This document shows, piece after piece, positions 28,186 through 37,268 of a stretch of 64,000 bases of DNA. The notes beneath the pieces were generated by a model. It had not been told where the DNA came from and made no database searches. It was given only the letters and a program-made list of their open reading frames with translations. Location of the stretch: contig NZ_CP025795.1 of NCBI RefSeq assembly GCF_002906655.1, positions 1,860,001 to 1,924,000 on the forward strand, in the 5' to 3' direction. The stretch is from Vibrio hyugaensis (GTDB lineage: Bacteria > Pseudomonadota > Gammaproteobacteria > Enterobacterales > Vibrionaceae). The first letter of the stretch is position 1. Each line of letters starts with the position of its first letter. The position numbers and the translations under genes are program-made.

Positions 28186-29124
28186 CTAATGAACACGTTT
28201 AGACAATCTGCCGGATTCTTTTTGAACAGCTAGCGTAGTCGAGAACTTAACCCAACAGGTATTCAATACCGTCGCAAGCACAATCAGACTTATGCCCATA
28301 ATTTGGCTGTGGCTCATTTGGTCATCGAAAAACGCCCATTGCCATACTGCAGTAAACAGGAGATTGGTGAATATCAGCGGTGCGAGCTGCGAACCACTAC
28401 TAGCCAATTGATACGCTTTCGAACGAAATACCTGTGTATTGATGATCAAAAGAGACATCAAAAAGACAAGCACTGTATTCGGTACCTCAAACGCCTGTAA
28501 TGAAAGCGAGTGCAATAAAACATTTGCATCGTTGAAGAGCACCAGCGGTAATATCAGTAAAGCAGCACAACCGAACGTCCAAAAGTTGATTTCTAGTGGC
28601 GACATGCCGCTCTTACTGGCTTTATAAAGTGTCAGCTGCGAACCCGAGTTAAACAAGCCACCCGCCAAGCCCAATAACAGGTCGACTCGCCATGTAAACT
28701 CACCATCAGCGCCTGCCAACAGAATGACACCAGTAAATGCTATAACAAGTGCCATTATGGTCGACATTCGTATCTGACCGCGCATAAATAGCTTCTCGAC
28801 GATTGGCATAAACAGTGGCCCAGTAGCGAAAAGGACCACGCCTTCAACAAGAGTTAACGTTTGTAACGAGGCAATAAAGCACAGCTGGCATAGCCCAATA
28901 CAAAAAGCGCGAAGCAAAATAGGTTTAAGCGTACTGGCAGTCGGTAAAGTCAGATTGTTGAAACGAAGCATCACCAACAGAATGAGAGCCGGGGTGAAGA
29001 AGCGTAAAAAGCTGAACATGGTTACCGACAAATCATCGCTGAGCTGCTTTGCTAACAAGCCAGTAACAGATAAGCTTAATGTAGACATTAACATGAAGAC
29101 AACAGGTTTATTTTCTACTTTCAT
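28186..29124 (-). CDS. EamA-family (DMT superfamily) exporter
   Basis: 312 residues with ten predicted membrane helices arranged as two EamA repeats of five helices each. The first begins PVVFMLMSTLSLSVTGLLAKQL and the second begins near residue 150. Members export amino acids, metabolites or drugs from the cytoplasm. A LysR gene is divergent, 142 bases away (29267), the usual arrangement of such an exporter with its own regulator. The substrate cannot be inferred. The final residues (VQKESGRLSKRVH) are basic, as expected for a cytoplasmic end. Confidence 0.88.
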   Translation of the reverse strand: MKVENKPVVFMLMSTLSLSVTGLLAKQLSDDLSVTMFSFLRFFTPALILLVMLRFNNLTLPTASTLKPILLRAFCIGLCQLCFIASLQTLTLVEGVVLFATGPLFMPIVEKLFMRGQIRMSTIMALVIAFTGVILLAGADGEFTWRVDLLLGLAGGLFNSGSQLTLYKASKSGMSPLEINFWTFGCAALLILPLVLFNDANVLLHSLSLQAFEVPNTVLVFLMSLLIINTQVFRSKAYQLASSGSQLAPLIFTNLLFTAVWQWAFFDDQMSHSQIMGISLIVLATVLNTCWVKFSTTLAVQKESGRLSKRVH

Positions 29125-29266
29125 TGGATACTCCTTAATTCAAGGCGTATTTTAGGCAAAGACATTAGGGAGAAATAGCGAGTATTTTTAAACGCTAATG
29201 TAAGAAAAACTTACAGATTGAATTGATTTAAAAACCATTGTCAGGATTCGAAAGGTGAAGGACCGA

Positions 29267-30157
29267 ATGCGCAAGTTAGTACCGTTAAAATCAATCTACG
29301 CTTTTGTTGCGGTATCAGAAACAGGCAGCATGACAGAAGCCGCACAACTGCTTAGTGTTAGCCATTCGGCAGTCAGCCAAGCAATTAAGTCTTTGGAAAA
29401 CCAAGTCAACAAACCTTTGTTCGATCGTGTTGGTCGTCAAGTTCGCCTGAATAGCGAGGGGAAAAAATACTACCGAAAGGTAGCGCCAGCGCTCGAGCAA
29501 ATTGTTGATGCCACCGAAGCCTTGATTCATGACCAAAATTCCAAGCGGATAACGCTCAATATGGTCAACTCGCTTGCGTTGCACTGGTGGATCCCACGCA
29601 TGTCGAGCTTGCAAGATTTCGCACCACAATTAGACGTCCGTTTGTCCAACCTTATTGGGCAGTTCAGTTTAGAGCAAGAAGGCATCGATGCCGCAGTCGT
29701 CCATGGCAGCCCACAAGAATGGCAAGATTATTATTGTGAAAAGCTCAGCGAAGACGAATTGGTGCTAGTGTGCAGTCCAGAATTACTTAAACACGCGGCA
29801 AGTCAAGACATCCAACATCTGCTTGCTACTTATCCCATCATTGAAGTAACGAATGATCGTCGCAAACACGATTGGCAAGTGTGGCAGGAAGAAACAGGCA
29901 TTAAGCGTCCTAACAACAAAAAAATAGTGACGTTCAACATGTCAATTCAAGCCGTCCAAGCGACTACGCGACGCTTAGGGTTACTGGTGACACACCGCCT
30001 TTTTGTAAAAGACGACATTAAGTATGGACAATTGGTGGAATTGGGAGAGCCAATCACTAATCCCTACCAACAGTTTTACTTCGTATACCCACCGCATAAG
30101 CTCAAACATGAAGCGTTTCACCTATTAAGATCTTGGCTACGGCAGGAGTTTAGCTAA
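29267..30157 (+). CDS. LysR-family regulator, divergent from exporter
   Basis: 296 residues from ATG 29267, with GAAGGA upstream (the GTG at 29255 overlaps that site and is less likely). The HTH lies at about 5-50 (SETGSMTEAAQLLSVSHSAV, then SLENQVNKPLFDR). The effector domain follows from about 95. The N-terminal style (PLKSIYAFVAVSETGS) is like the GcvA/AmpR branch. By divergent placement it probably controls the EamA exporter gene; the shared promoter region is 29125-29266. Confidence 0.88.
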   Translation: MRKLVPLKSIYAFVAVSETGSMTEAAQLLSVSHSAVSQAIKSLENQVNKPLFDRVGRQVRLNSEGKKYYRKVAPALEQIVDATEALIHDQNSKRITLNMVNSLALHWWIPRMSSLQDFAPQLDVRLSNLIGQFSLEQEGIDAAVVHGSPQEWQDYYCEKLSEDELVLVCSPELLKHAASQDIQHLLATYPIIEVTNDRRKHDWQVWQEETGIKRPNNKKIVTFNMSIQAVQATTRRLGLLVTHRLFVKDDIKYGQLVELGEPITNPYQQFYFVYPPHKLKHEAFHLLRSWLRQEFS

Positions 30158-30281
30158 ATCAAATGCAATCTATTGAGTAACCTATAGGCGTTATGAAATT
30201 TATTCGTTTCCTAAGTGAATAGATTAATGTAGGAATTGGTATAAAGTAAAAGAAGTACTTTTGAAATCCAAGGATGGCTTT

Positions 30282-31322
30282 ATGAGGTTGTATCATGTCT
30301 TATTAAGTGGCGTTTTTCTCATTGTGCCAATGACAAGCTCCGCAGAACGCGTAGTCAGTGCGAATGACCCTGATTTAAAAACGTTTATTATTGGCGGCCA
30401 ACAAGCCACTGCCAATCAACTCCCTTTCTTTGCTCGCCTGATATTACACCGCACTGGCTCGAGTCAGTTCGCCAACATCTGTGGTGGTACCATCGTCAAT
30501 GATAGATACATCATGACCGCTGCACACTGTGTAGAGTCCGATGTGTTTACCGATGGTTGGACAATCGATGATCTTCGAGTTTTAGTCAAAAACCCAACCA
30601 TGAATGATGTGTTTGTTGAAGAATTCAAAGACGTCCGCTCGATCACCATTCACCCCAATTATAACGCAAGCAATTTATGGATTAACGACATTGCAATCTT
30701 AGAGCTTACCCGACCAATTACAGACAATGTCCAATCCATTACTTTGCCACAAGATTTTGGTGACTACAGCAATCGTTCTGTTTTCCAGATCTTTGGTCTT
30801 GGTCAAACCTCAACCAATGACGCAACGGGTCCCAATTATTTGCGCTGGGCAGAAATTCAGCCTCTCACCGATTCACAATGTGCCTCGCTTGTGTCGGGCT
30901 TTAACTCGCAAGAGAGCATGTGTGCAAACGGTTTCCCTAACCAAACTTACACTGGGATATGTAGCGGCGACTCTGGCGGCCCACTGACCTATCAAGATAG
31001 TAGCGGTGAATACCGACAAATCGGCATTGTCAGCTATGGTTCATCGGTCTGTGAGTCCCCTGCCATTCCAAGCGTGTTTACTGAAGTGCTCAATTACACC
31101 CCTTGGATAGAAGCCCAAACCAGTGCTGGGGCGAAGACAAATTACGACGCTGCTTTAGCGGCAAGGGAAGATTATCACAGTCAAGGCGACTCTGGGTTTG
31201 ACCCAGAAGACACCACCAGCAATGACTTCGGTGATAATGGCAGTGATGGTGGCTCTGTCGGTTTTGGCCTACTGACGCTTGGCAGCTTATTCGTATGGTT
31301 ACGTCGCCGCCAGCCCTTGTAG
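30282..31322 (+). CDS. Trypsin-like serine protease with GlyGly-CTERM anchor
   Basis: 346 residues from ATG 30282 with AAGGATGG upstream. After a signal peptide ending TSSA, a short propeptide leads to the activation site IIGG (36-39). The catalytic triad is His82 (TAAHC), Asp136 (NDIAI) and Ser231 (GDSGGPL). After a linker the C-terminus has a glycine/serine patch, one hydrophobic helix (FGLLTLGSLFVWL) and RRR, the GlyGly-CTERM sorting signal processed by rhombosortase. Such Vibrio proteases (VesB-like) go through type II secretion to the surface. No secretion genes are nearby. Confidence 0.92.
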   Translation: MRLYHVLLSGVFLIVPMTSSAERVVSANDPDLKTFIIGGQQATANQLPFFARLILHRTGSSQFANICGGTIVNDRYIMTAAHCVESDVFTDGWTIDDLRVLVKNPTMNDVFVEEFKDVRSITIHPNYNASNLWINDIAILELTRPITDNVQSITLPQDFGDYSNRSVFQIFGLGQTSTNDATGPNYLRWAEIQPLTDSQCASLVSGFNSQESMCANGFPNQTYTGICSGDSGGPLTYQDSSGEYRQIGIVSYGSSVCESPAIPSVFTEVLNYTPWIEAQTSAGAKTNYDAALAAREDYHSQGDSGFDPEDTTSNDFGDNGSDGGSVGFGLLTLGSLFVWLRRRQPL

Positions 31323-31395
31323 CACGTAGCTTCACCCATAGTTACACTTTGTAGAATAAAAACTCTAAAAGTGCGTATATTCCAGTTCATTTGAT

Positions 31396-31419
31396 GCCGA
31401 TAATCCTGTTATTATCGGC
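31396..31419 (+). promoter_or_regulatory. Perfect 9-bp hairpin containing a sigma28-like -10 motif
   Basis: GCCGATAAT (31396-31404) pairs with ATTATCGGC (31411-31419). The left arm contains GCCGATAA, the consensus -10 of flagellar sigma28, 42 bases before the ATG of the EAL gene. A TAAA -35 at the right distance is not seen, so it is either a weak flagellar promoter or just a leader hairpin. Confidence 0.35.
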
Positions 31420-31445
31420 TACCCAACTATTTTCAGATCAAACTA

Positions 31446-33671
31446 ATGAATAATGCCGCATCGAGTCGCCATATGAGTGCGATGCTGTTCCTGACTCTCG
31501 GCGTCACGTTGTCCATCTTTGCTGGTTTTGCCCTCTCGCAAATGTTTGTTATCCAGAAAGATGCGTTTCAGCTTATCTCTGTTGTCAGTTCCGTGATGAT
31601 CGTCAGCTGCTTGCGCTATCAATGGCGTGCACTGCCTGCCATTATTCTGAGTTTATTGGCTTACTATATCGGAACGGGACGTAGTCTAGAACATGCCTTA
31701 CTCTACGCTCTCACCGTCCCTCTATTGCCTTTTGTTTTTTCGAGTTTGTTCCACTACCTCAATAACCGCTCACTTCATCAACCAGCCGCACAACGGATCA
31801 GTTTATTTTTTGTCATCGTAGGCTGCTTGTTCCCGTTCGCAAATACCATAAAAATGATGCTGGTGAATACCTTCGTTGACGGGCGCTTTTTGAGTGCTGA
31901 CTTTTTGTTTTACGCTACACTTGGCAACTACTTGACCCAATTACTCGTCACCCCGATTTTGTATGTAATGGTCAGCCTTATTACCGATACAGACACTCAA
32001 TCTTATCTCGCACTCGATAAAAGGCTTAGGGTGTCCAACTCTCGCTGCCGGGAGTATTTAGCTTGGTTGGCAAGCTGCGTCATTTTATTTATTGCCGCCG
32101 CTCTTTCTTCATCCTCATTTATGCTCAACTCGTTAAGCTTCTTTGCGGTTTTACTGGTCGTAATTGGATTAGCCAAACACGGATTAATTCGACCGCTGTT
32201 TGTGGGCTCTCCATTCATTCTGTTGGTGATTCATGACGGCATCAGTCACTACAATGCCGACCGAATTTATGCTGACCAGTTTTATGGTCTGCTTGTCATC
32301 ATTGCAGTATTGACCACGCTCGCGTATTTGTTAGGCGGTTACTCAGTGAAGCTCTTCGAGATGACTCAACGACAAATCCGCTCAGAAAGGATTGACCCGT
32401 ATACAGGCCTGTCGAACATCGCTCAATTAAAAGAAGACATTAGCCATCAGTCTTATTCATTGCTGATTTATCTCGACCTAACACCAACGTTGTCGATGCT
32501 GACGGACTTAGGTCATGAGGGGAAATCACAACTCATCATGCAATTAAGCGAGTTTTTATATTCGCGAAATGAAAGCATCAATCGTTGCTATCGTCCGCCT
32601 TTTTCCACAGGGTTGCTGAGTTTCACTCACTATTCCGATGTTGCAGAACAAGAGCTTCAAGAAGTCGTGGAATATTTAGAGAGCTTCCAGTTTTACTGGC
32701 GTGGAACGTCTGTCGCCTTGGTCTCGCCAACCGTTTATTGCTCGGTCGTTAACCAAGGGCAAGATATTGAAAAGGTCGTATCAATTCTGTGCGATCAACC
32801 ACCACAGAGCGGCAGCAGCATTCATTGGGTCAACGTGCAATCTTTTGAAATGGACCGCGTCGACAAGTTGAACCACATTCAGCAAGTGTTTAAACGAGAA
32901 CAGTTCGAACTGTTCTGCCAACCATACATGCGACTTTCAGGCCCCGAAGAGAGTAAACAAAGTTTTGAAGTGCTGCTTCGCCTAAAAGAGCAAGATGGAA
33001 AAGTACTGCCACCTTCAGCATTTTTTCCTTTGATCAATCAATTCGGATTAGAAATCAAACTCGATCATTGGGTGATTCTGAATACCTTCCGTATGCTGAG
33101 CGACAAAGTCAAAAACTGGGATACGATCGGACATTGTGCGATTAACCTTACGGCAAAAACGCTGAGCGCGGAAAACCTTGCTTCTCGTATCATTGAGAGT
33201 GCAAACAGCTTCGATATTCCTTTAGATAAGATTTGTTTTGAGATCACCGAATCGTCAGCGTTGATCAATGAACAACAAGCTATCGAGACCTTGAATCTTT
33301 TACGTAAACTCGGTTGTAAAATCGCAATTGATGACTTTGGCACCGGTTACGCAAGCTTTGCTTACTTGCGTCGTCTACCGCTGGATATCTTGAAGATCGA
33401 GGGAGCATTCGTTCGTGAAATCACAGAGAGCGAGACCGATCGTTTGATCGTCAGTTCGATTGCGACTGTAGCTAAAGAGATGCACTTAGAAACCGTCGCT
33501 GAATTTGTCGAAACTCCCGCACACAGCCTGATTCTACGAGACTTAGGCATCGACTTCGCACAAGGGTATGGTGTCGCGAAGCCCTTACCTATGAATGCTT
33601 ATTTGAATACATTGTTTGAAATCGAAGAACAGAGACAACACCTTACAAGGTCGGAAGCGGTCACATTATGA
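31446..33671 (+). CDS. Membrane EAL-domain c-di-GMP phosphodiesterase
   Basis: 741 residues. Residues 1-300 hold about eight membrane helices (MASE-type sensor). Residues 315-450 look like a GGDEF domain that lost its motif (RIDPYTGLSN start kept). The EAL domain (480-730) keeps the catalytic set: Glu508 (EVL), Asn567, Glu599, Asp629-Asp630 (DDFGTGYAS), Lys650, Glu686 and Gln707. It should hydrolyse c-di-GMP at the inner membrane, which favours swarming. It lies beside the lateral flagellar genes, converging on fliJ. V. parahaemolyticus has a laf-associated phosphodiesterase called LafV; this may be it, but I cannot confirm. Confidence 0.88.
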   Translation: MNNAASSRHMSAMLFLTLGVTLSIFAGFALSQMFVIQKDAFQLISVVSSVMIVSCLRYQWRALPAIILSLLAYYIGTGRSLEHALLYALTVPLLPFVFSSLFHYLNNRSLHQPAAQRISLFFVIVGCLFPFANTIKMMLVNTFVDGRFLSADFLFYATLGNYLTQLLVTPILYVMVSLITDTDTQSYLALDKRLRVSNSRCREYLAWLASCVILFIAAALSSSSFMLNSLSFFAVLLVVIGLAKHGLIRPLFVGSPFILLVIHDGISHYNADRIYADQFYGLLVIIAVLTTLAYLLGGYSVKLFEMTQRQIRSERIDPYTGLSNIAQLKEDISHQSYSLLIYLDLTPTLSMLTDLGHEGKSQLIMQLSEFLYSRNESINRCYRPPFSTGLLSFTHYSDVAEQELQEVVEYLESFQFYWRGTSVALVSPTVYCSVVNQGQDIEKVVSILCDQPPQSGSSIHWVNVQSFEMDRVDKLNHIQQVFKREQFELFCQPYMRLSGPEESKQSFEVLLRLKEQDGKVLPPSAFFPLINQFGLEIKLDHWVILNTFRMLSDKVKNWDTIGHCAINLTAKTLSAENLASRIIESANSFDIPLDKICFEITESSALINEQQAIETLNLLRKLGCKIAIDDFGTGYASFAYLRRLPLDILKIEGAFVREITESETDRLIVSSIATVAKEMHLETVAEFVETPAHSLILRDLGIDFAQGYGVAKPLPMNAYLNTLFEIEEQRQHLTRSEAVTL

Positions 33672-33694
33672 CGCTTCACGCTATCAGATTTCGT

Positions 33695-34135
33695 CTATAA
33701 GATTTTGCGCTTTAAGCGAGAGTTAATGATATCTTCAATCAGCTTTTGCTCTTTCTTCGATTTTTCGTAGTTCTGCTTGCTGCGCCAGCGTTCGAGGACT
33801 TTGTCTAACCCTTGAACTCGAGCATGTTTGTGTTCAAGATGCTTTTGTACCGAAGCACACTCAGCCTGCATTACCGCTTGTTCTTGCTCATGGTGACGCA
33901 ACATCTTTTGTAGCATCTGGTCGACACGATTTAAGTTCATCAAGGTGGCACTATTGAGCACTGGCGTTGTCAACGCCGATTGTCCCGCATGAACTTTAAG
34001 AGCGGAAAGCTGTTCTAACTGAACGGCAAGATGAGAGTGACGCTGACGCATCACATCTAATTGCTGCCCTACTCTATCCCGTTGCTTTTCTTCCATTTGG
34101 CGCAACTTGCCGACGGCTTTTAGCTTTGACTCCAT
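33695..34135 (-). CDS. fliJ: Lateral flagellar FliJ
   Basis: 146 residues, highly charged and coiled-coil throughout (MEEKQRDRVGQQLDVMRQRH style heptads), the size of FliJ. It helps the FliI ATPase engage FlhA and recycles chaperones in the export apparatus. The identity rests mainly on position directly after fliI (8-base gap) and on the coiled-coil pattern, as FliJ is poorly conserved. It is the last gene of the - strand motY-lafK-fliEFGHIJ series. Confidence 0.85.
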   Translation of the reverse strand: MESKLKAVGKLRQMEEKQRDRVGQQLDVMRQRHSHLAVQLEQLSALKVHAGQSALTTPVLNSATLMNLNRVDQMLQKMLRHHEQEQAVMQAECASVQKHLEHKHARVQGLDKVLERWRSKQNYEKSKKEQKLIEDIINSRLKRKIL

Positions 34136-34143
34136 TTGCTACC

Positions 34144-35496
34144 TCATTGCTGCTCACTTTGGAACATTTGTGCCAATGCGGTCAAACTGGTTGGGTAATC
34201 GATAGACTCATTTGCCGACTGCTGTAAGTACGCTCTAAGATGCGGATACATAGAAACCGACTGATCCAGTTCCGGATCTTGTCCTGGTTGATATCCGCCA
34301 AGTGGCAAGAGTTCTTTAACTTGAAGATAATTGGAGTACATTTGACGGAAGTTGTTCGCTATCGTGCTGTGCGCTTCATGGGTACAGGCGTTCATGCAGC
34401 GGCTTATCGATGCGTTAATGTCGATCGCTGGATAATGCCCTTGTTCTGCGAGTTGACGTGAAAGCACCACATGCCCATCAAGAATCGCACGTGCGGAATC
34501 CACAACAGGATCTTGTTGGTCATCCCCTTCCGCCAATACCGTATAAATCGCCGTCAAACTACCATGTGGATTTTCACTGTTACCTGCACGTTCCAACAGC
34601 TGTGGTAACACGCTGAACACTGAAGGCGGATAACCACGTGACGCTGGCGGCTCCCCTAAAGACAGCGCTATCTCACGCTGCGCCATTGCATAACGTGTTA
34701 AAGAATCCATCAGTAACAACACGTCTTTACCTTGGTCACGGAAATACTCCGCCACACGGTGACAAAGCAGAGTCGCGCGCAAACGCATCAAAGGGGATTC
34801 ATCGGCTGGCGCGGCGATAATGACCGCTTTCTGACGGGCCTCTGGTGTTAAGTTACGTTCGATGAACTCTCGAACCTCTCGACCACGTTCGCCAATTAAG
34901 CCGACAACAATAACATCAGCTTCGGTGTTTTGAGTGATCATCCCCATCAAGACACTTTTACCGACACCACTGCCCGCCATTAAACCAATACGCTGCCCTT
35001 TGCCAACGGTTAATAAACCATTAATGGCACGAACACCAACATCCAGCGGGGTATCGACAGGGCGTCGCTTAAGTGGGTTAATCGGTTTTGGTTCAAGTGA
35101 AACACGATCTCCCCCTTTAAGCGGCGCACCATCATCGAAAGGTTCACCTAGACCATTCACTACTCGACCAAGCCATTGTAAGCTGAGTTGAACGGTACTA
35201 TCGCCATCCAGCGGGATCACTTTTGCTCCCGCAAACAAACCACCTAGACGACGAATCGGCATCAAGTAAGCAACTGTATGATCAAAGCCGACGACTTGCG
35301 CTTCAATCATGTCGCCTTCTGCGGTTTCCACTAAGCAGCGTTGTTCAAGCTTGAATCGACAACCCACGGCTTGCAGCATTAAGCCGTTAACTTTGATTAG
35401 TCGCCCTGTCACTCGTGCAACCGGAATCGAATCGAGCGATGCGAGTGCATCACTCAAGCGTTCGTTCAACAACTCGTGGCTGGAAGTACTACTCAT
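34144..35496 (-). CDS. fliI: Lateral flagellar export ATPase FliI
   Basis: 450 residues from ATG 35496; this start overlaps the fliH stop by 8 bases, and the longer frame to 35529 would run deep into fliH. It is the F1-beta-like ATPase of the flagellar type III exporter. It has the Walker A GSGVGKS, VVGLIGERGREV, LLMDSLTRYAMAQREI and the GEPPASRGYPPSVF loop. It acts as a hexamer at the membrane with FliH and FliJ. The high identity of these motifs to polar flagellar and injectisome ATPases is expected; context fixes it as lateral. Confidence 0.95.
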   Translation of the reverse strand: MSSTSSHELLNERLSDALASLDSIPVARVTGRLIKVNGLMLQAVGCRFKLEQRCLVETAEGDMIEAQVVGFDHTVAYLMPIRRLGGLFAGAKVIPLDGDSTVQLSLQWLGRVVNGLGEPFDDGAPLKGGDRVSLEPKPINPLKRRPVDTPLDVGVRAINGLLTVGKGQRIGLMAGSGVGKSVLMGMITQNTEADVIVVGLIGERGREVREFIERNLTPEARQKAVIIAAPADESPLMRLRATLLCHRVAEYFRDQGKDVLLLMDSLTRYAMAQREIALSLGEPPASRGYPPSVFSVLPQLLERAGNSENPHGSLTAIYTVLAEGDDQQDPVVDSARAILDGHVVLSRQLAEQGHYPAIDINASISRCMNACTHEAHSTIANNFRQMYSNYLQVKELLPLGGYQPGQDPELDQSVSMYPHLRAYLQQSANESIDYPTSLTALAQMFQSEQQ

Positions 35497-36244
35497 GTGC
35501 AGCATCAACCTGTGGCAATACGGCTTCATCCAGCAAGTGTTGTTTCACGTTATCCATACAAGCTTGTAAGCGAGAGTCACAGCTCGCATCGGCTTCTGCA
35601 TCCTCAGTCACTAACTGACACCCACCAACGGGTAACTCCGCGTTTGCGACAAGCTTCCAAGCGGTTGGCAAGTCAGCATTGATTTGCGTGATTCGCTCTA
35701 GGTCTTGTGGATTCAGATGTACAATCACGCTTTCTGCTTTGCCCGGCATAGCGGATAAGGTTTCATCCACCAAAGCCAAAATCTGTTGTGGCATCAGAGT
35801 CAGTTCAGCACGAATAACTTGCTGTGCGACCTTCTGCACTAATTCACAGATCATATGGCGTTGCTGTTGTTCCTTATCGCTTTGCCAACGAGATAATGCT
35901 TGGAACAACTCATGAACGGGTTTTGCCGCTTCCACAAAACCTTGCTTGCCAGATTGCTCTCCAGACACAAATCCTTTTTGAAAGCCTTCTTTTTGGCCAT
36001 CAAGCAGACCTTGTTGCTTGCCTTGCTCAATACCTTGGCGAATGCCCTCGTCATGCCCTTGCTGCAAACCTTGCTGAAACCCCGCTTCCAACTGTTGTTG
36101 AACGTCGGCTTGAGTATCTTGCCAGCCTTGGTTCTCCATCGCGAAATCGTCTTCGATGTTCACAGGTTGCGCCAAAGGAGGAAAACGATGTAAGCGGTAT
36201 CCACTTGGTGGTAATCGCATGGTGTTATTTGCTTTTTCTGCCAT
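35489..36244 (-). CDS. fliH: Lateral flagellar FliH
   Basis: 251 residues from ATG 36244, four bases after the fliG stop, with GGAG upstream. FliH binds and restrains FliI and docks it at the C ring. A characteristic glycine-repeat segment lies at about 65-105 (QQGLQQGHDEGIRQGIEQGK, then QGLLDGQKEG), matching the GxxxG-rich helix of FliH. The C-terminal domain resembles ATP synthase delta/b subunits (LVQKVAQQVIRAELTLMP). It overlaps fliI, so the two are translationally coupled. Confidence 0.9.
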   Translation of the reverse strand: MAEKANNTMRLPPSGYRLHRFPPLAQPVNIEDDFAMENQGWQDTQADVQQQLEAGFQQGLQQGHDEGIRQGIEQGKQQGLLDGQKEGFQKGFVSGEQSGKQGFVEAAKPVHELFQALSRWQSDKEQQQRHMICELVQKVAQQVIRAELTLMPQQILALVDETLSAMPGKAESVIVHLNPQDLERITQINADLPTAWKLVANAELPVGGCQLVTEDAEADASCDSRLQACMDNVKQHLLDEAVLPQVDAAHE

Positions 36245-36248
36245 GGTC

Positions 36249-37268
36249 TTACTCCACTGTTGGCTCTTCGTAGAGTAGCAGTTGAATTTCACCCGCTTCA
36301 TCCAACTCGCGCACCATCTGCATAATATCCTGACGCGCGCGCTGTACTCGGCTCAACACGACGGCTCCACGCAGTTCCATATCGTCTTCCAACGCTTTCA
36401 CCATACGTTGCGGCATAGAACGCTTGATCGCCTGTTGCAGTAGGATATCGGCACCTTTCAATGCCACCGCCCACAGTTCCAATGGGATCTGTTGCACCAA
36501 CGCATCCATGGTTTCTTCGCGCTGACGGCCCAGCACCATGAAATCAAACATATTCTCTTCGATTTCGTTTACCACATTCTCGTCATGCAACTTAAGCATT
36601 TCCATCAAGGACGCGCGGTCGCCTTCAAATCGGTTAATGATGTCGGCAGCTTGTTTCACGCCCGACAACGGGGTGCTTTGGCTTGCAGACACTTTCTCGA
36701 TACAACGTTCCACCAATTCGTGCAAATCGTTCGCAACCTGATGGTCAATATCTTGCAACTGAGCAATACGGAACACGATTTCATCATGGTAATCCTGCGG
36801 CAGATGCTTCAAAACAGCCGACGAACTGTCTGCTGGTAAATACGCCAAGAAAATCGCCTGCATTTGCGGGTGTTCGTTAACAATGAATCGCGCTAATGTC
36901 TCGGCCTCTACCCATTGTAAGCGCTGCATGTTGTTGCGAATTTCATCGCCATACAGGTTGTTCAGCAGACCTTTTGCCAAATCGTTACCTAAAGCTTTGC
37001 GTAAAGTGTTCGACAAGTATTCTTTCGATGCGCCACGAATGCCGCTGTGCTCGCGAAAATCTTCAAAAAAATGCTGAATCACACCGCGAGCAGAATCACT
37101 TTTGATGCCATTTAACTTTGCCATCGCACGTGTCACTCGCTGGGTCTCATCACGGCTGAAATGCTGCAACACTTTTGCTGCGGCATCCTCGCCCATGCCC
37201 AGCAGCACGAGCGCGGTTTGTTCTACATAACTAAGCGTCTGCTTTGACGTTGACTGAGCTGTGTTCAT
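36249..37268 (-). CDS. fliG: Lateral flagellar motor switch protein FliG
   Basis: 339 residues, normal for FliG. It forms the upper C ring and interacts with the stator protein LafT. It has the EHPQ motif in VNEHPQMQAIFLAYL, LPxDxxxEIVFRIA, and the C-terminal charged helix with QRARQDIMQMVRELDEAGE that carries torque-generating residues. The ATG lies inside the end of fliF (38-base overlap), an unusually long overlap that suggests tight coupling. GGGTAA precedes the ATG. Confidence 0.94.
   Translation of the reverse strand: MNTAQSTSKQTLSYVEQTALVLLGMGEDAAAKVLQHFSRDETQRVTRAMAKLNGIKSDSARGVIQHFFEDFREHSGIRGASKEYLSNTLRKALGNDLAKGLLNNLYGDEIRNNMQRLQWVEAETLARFIVNEHPQMQAIFLAYLPADSSSAVLKHLPQDYHDEIVFRIAQLQDIDHQVANDLHELVERCIEKVSASQSTPLSGVKQAADIINRFEGDRASLMEMLKLHDENVVNEIEENMFDFMVLGRQREETMDALVQQIPLELWAVALKGADILLQQAIKRSMPQRMVKALEDDMELRGAVVLSRVQRARQDIMQMVRELDEAGEIQLLLYEEPTVE

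Noticed and set aside
35992..36081. Repeats of TTGCT and GCC/TTG within fliH resembling a short tandem repeat
   Set aside because: They encode the normal glycine/glutamine-repeat helix of FliH and are not an array or mobile element.
35415..36273. Several open frames on the + strand opposite fliH
   Set aside because: They are shadows of the repetitive Gln/Gly codons in fliH; no promoter, ribosome site or family pattern.
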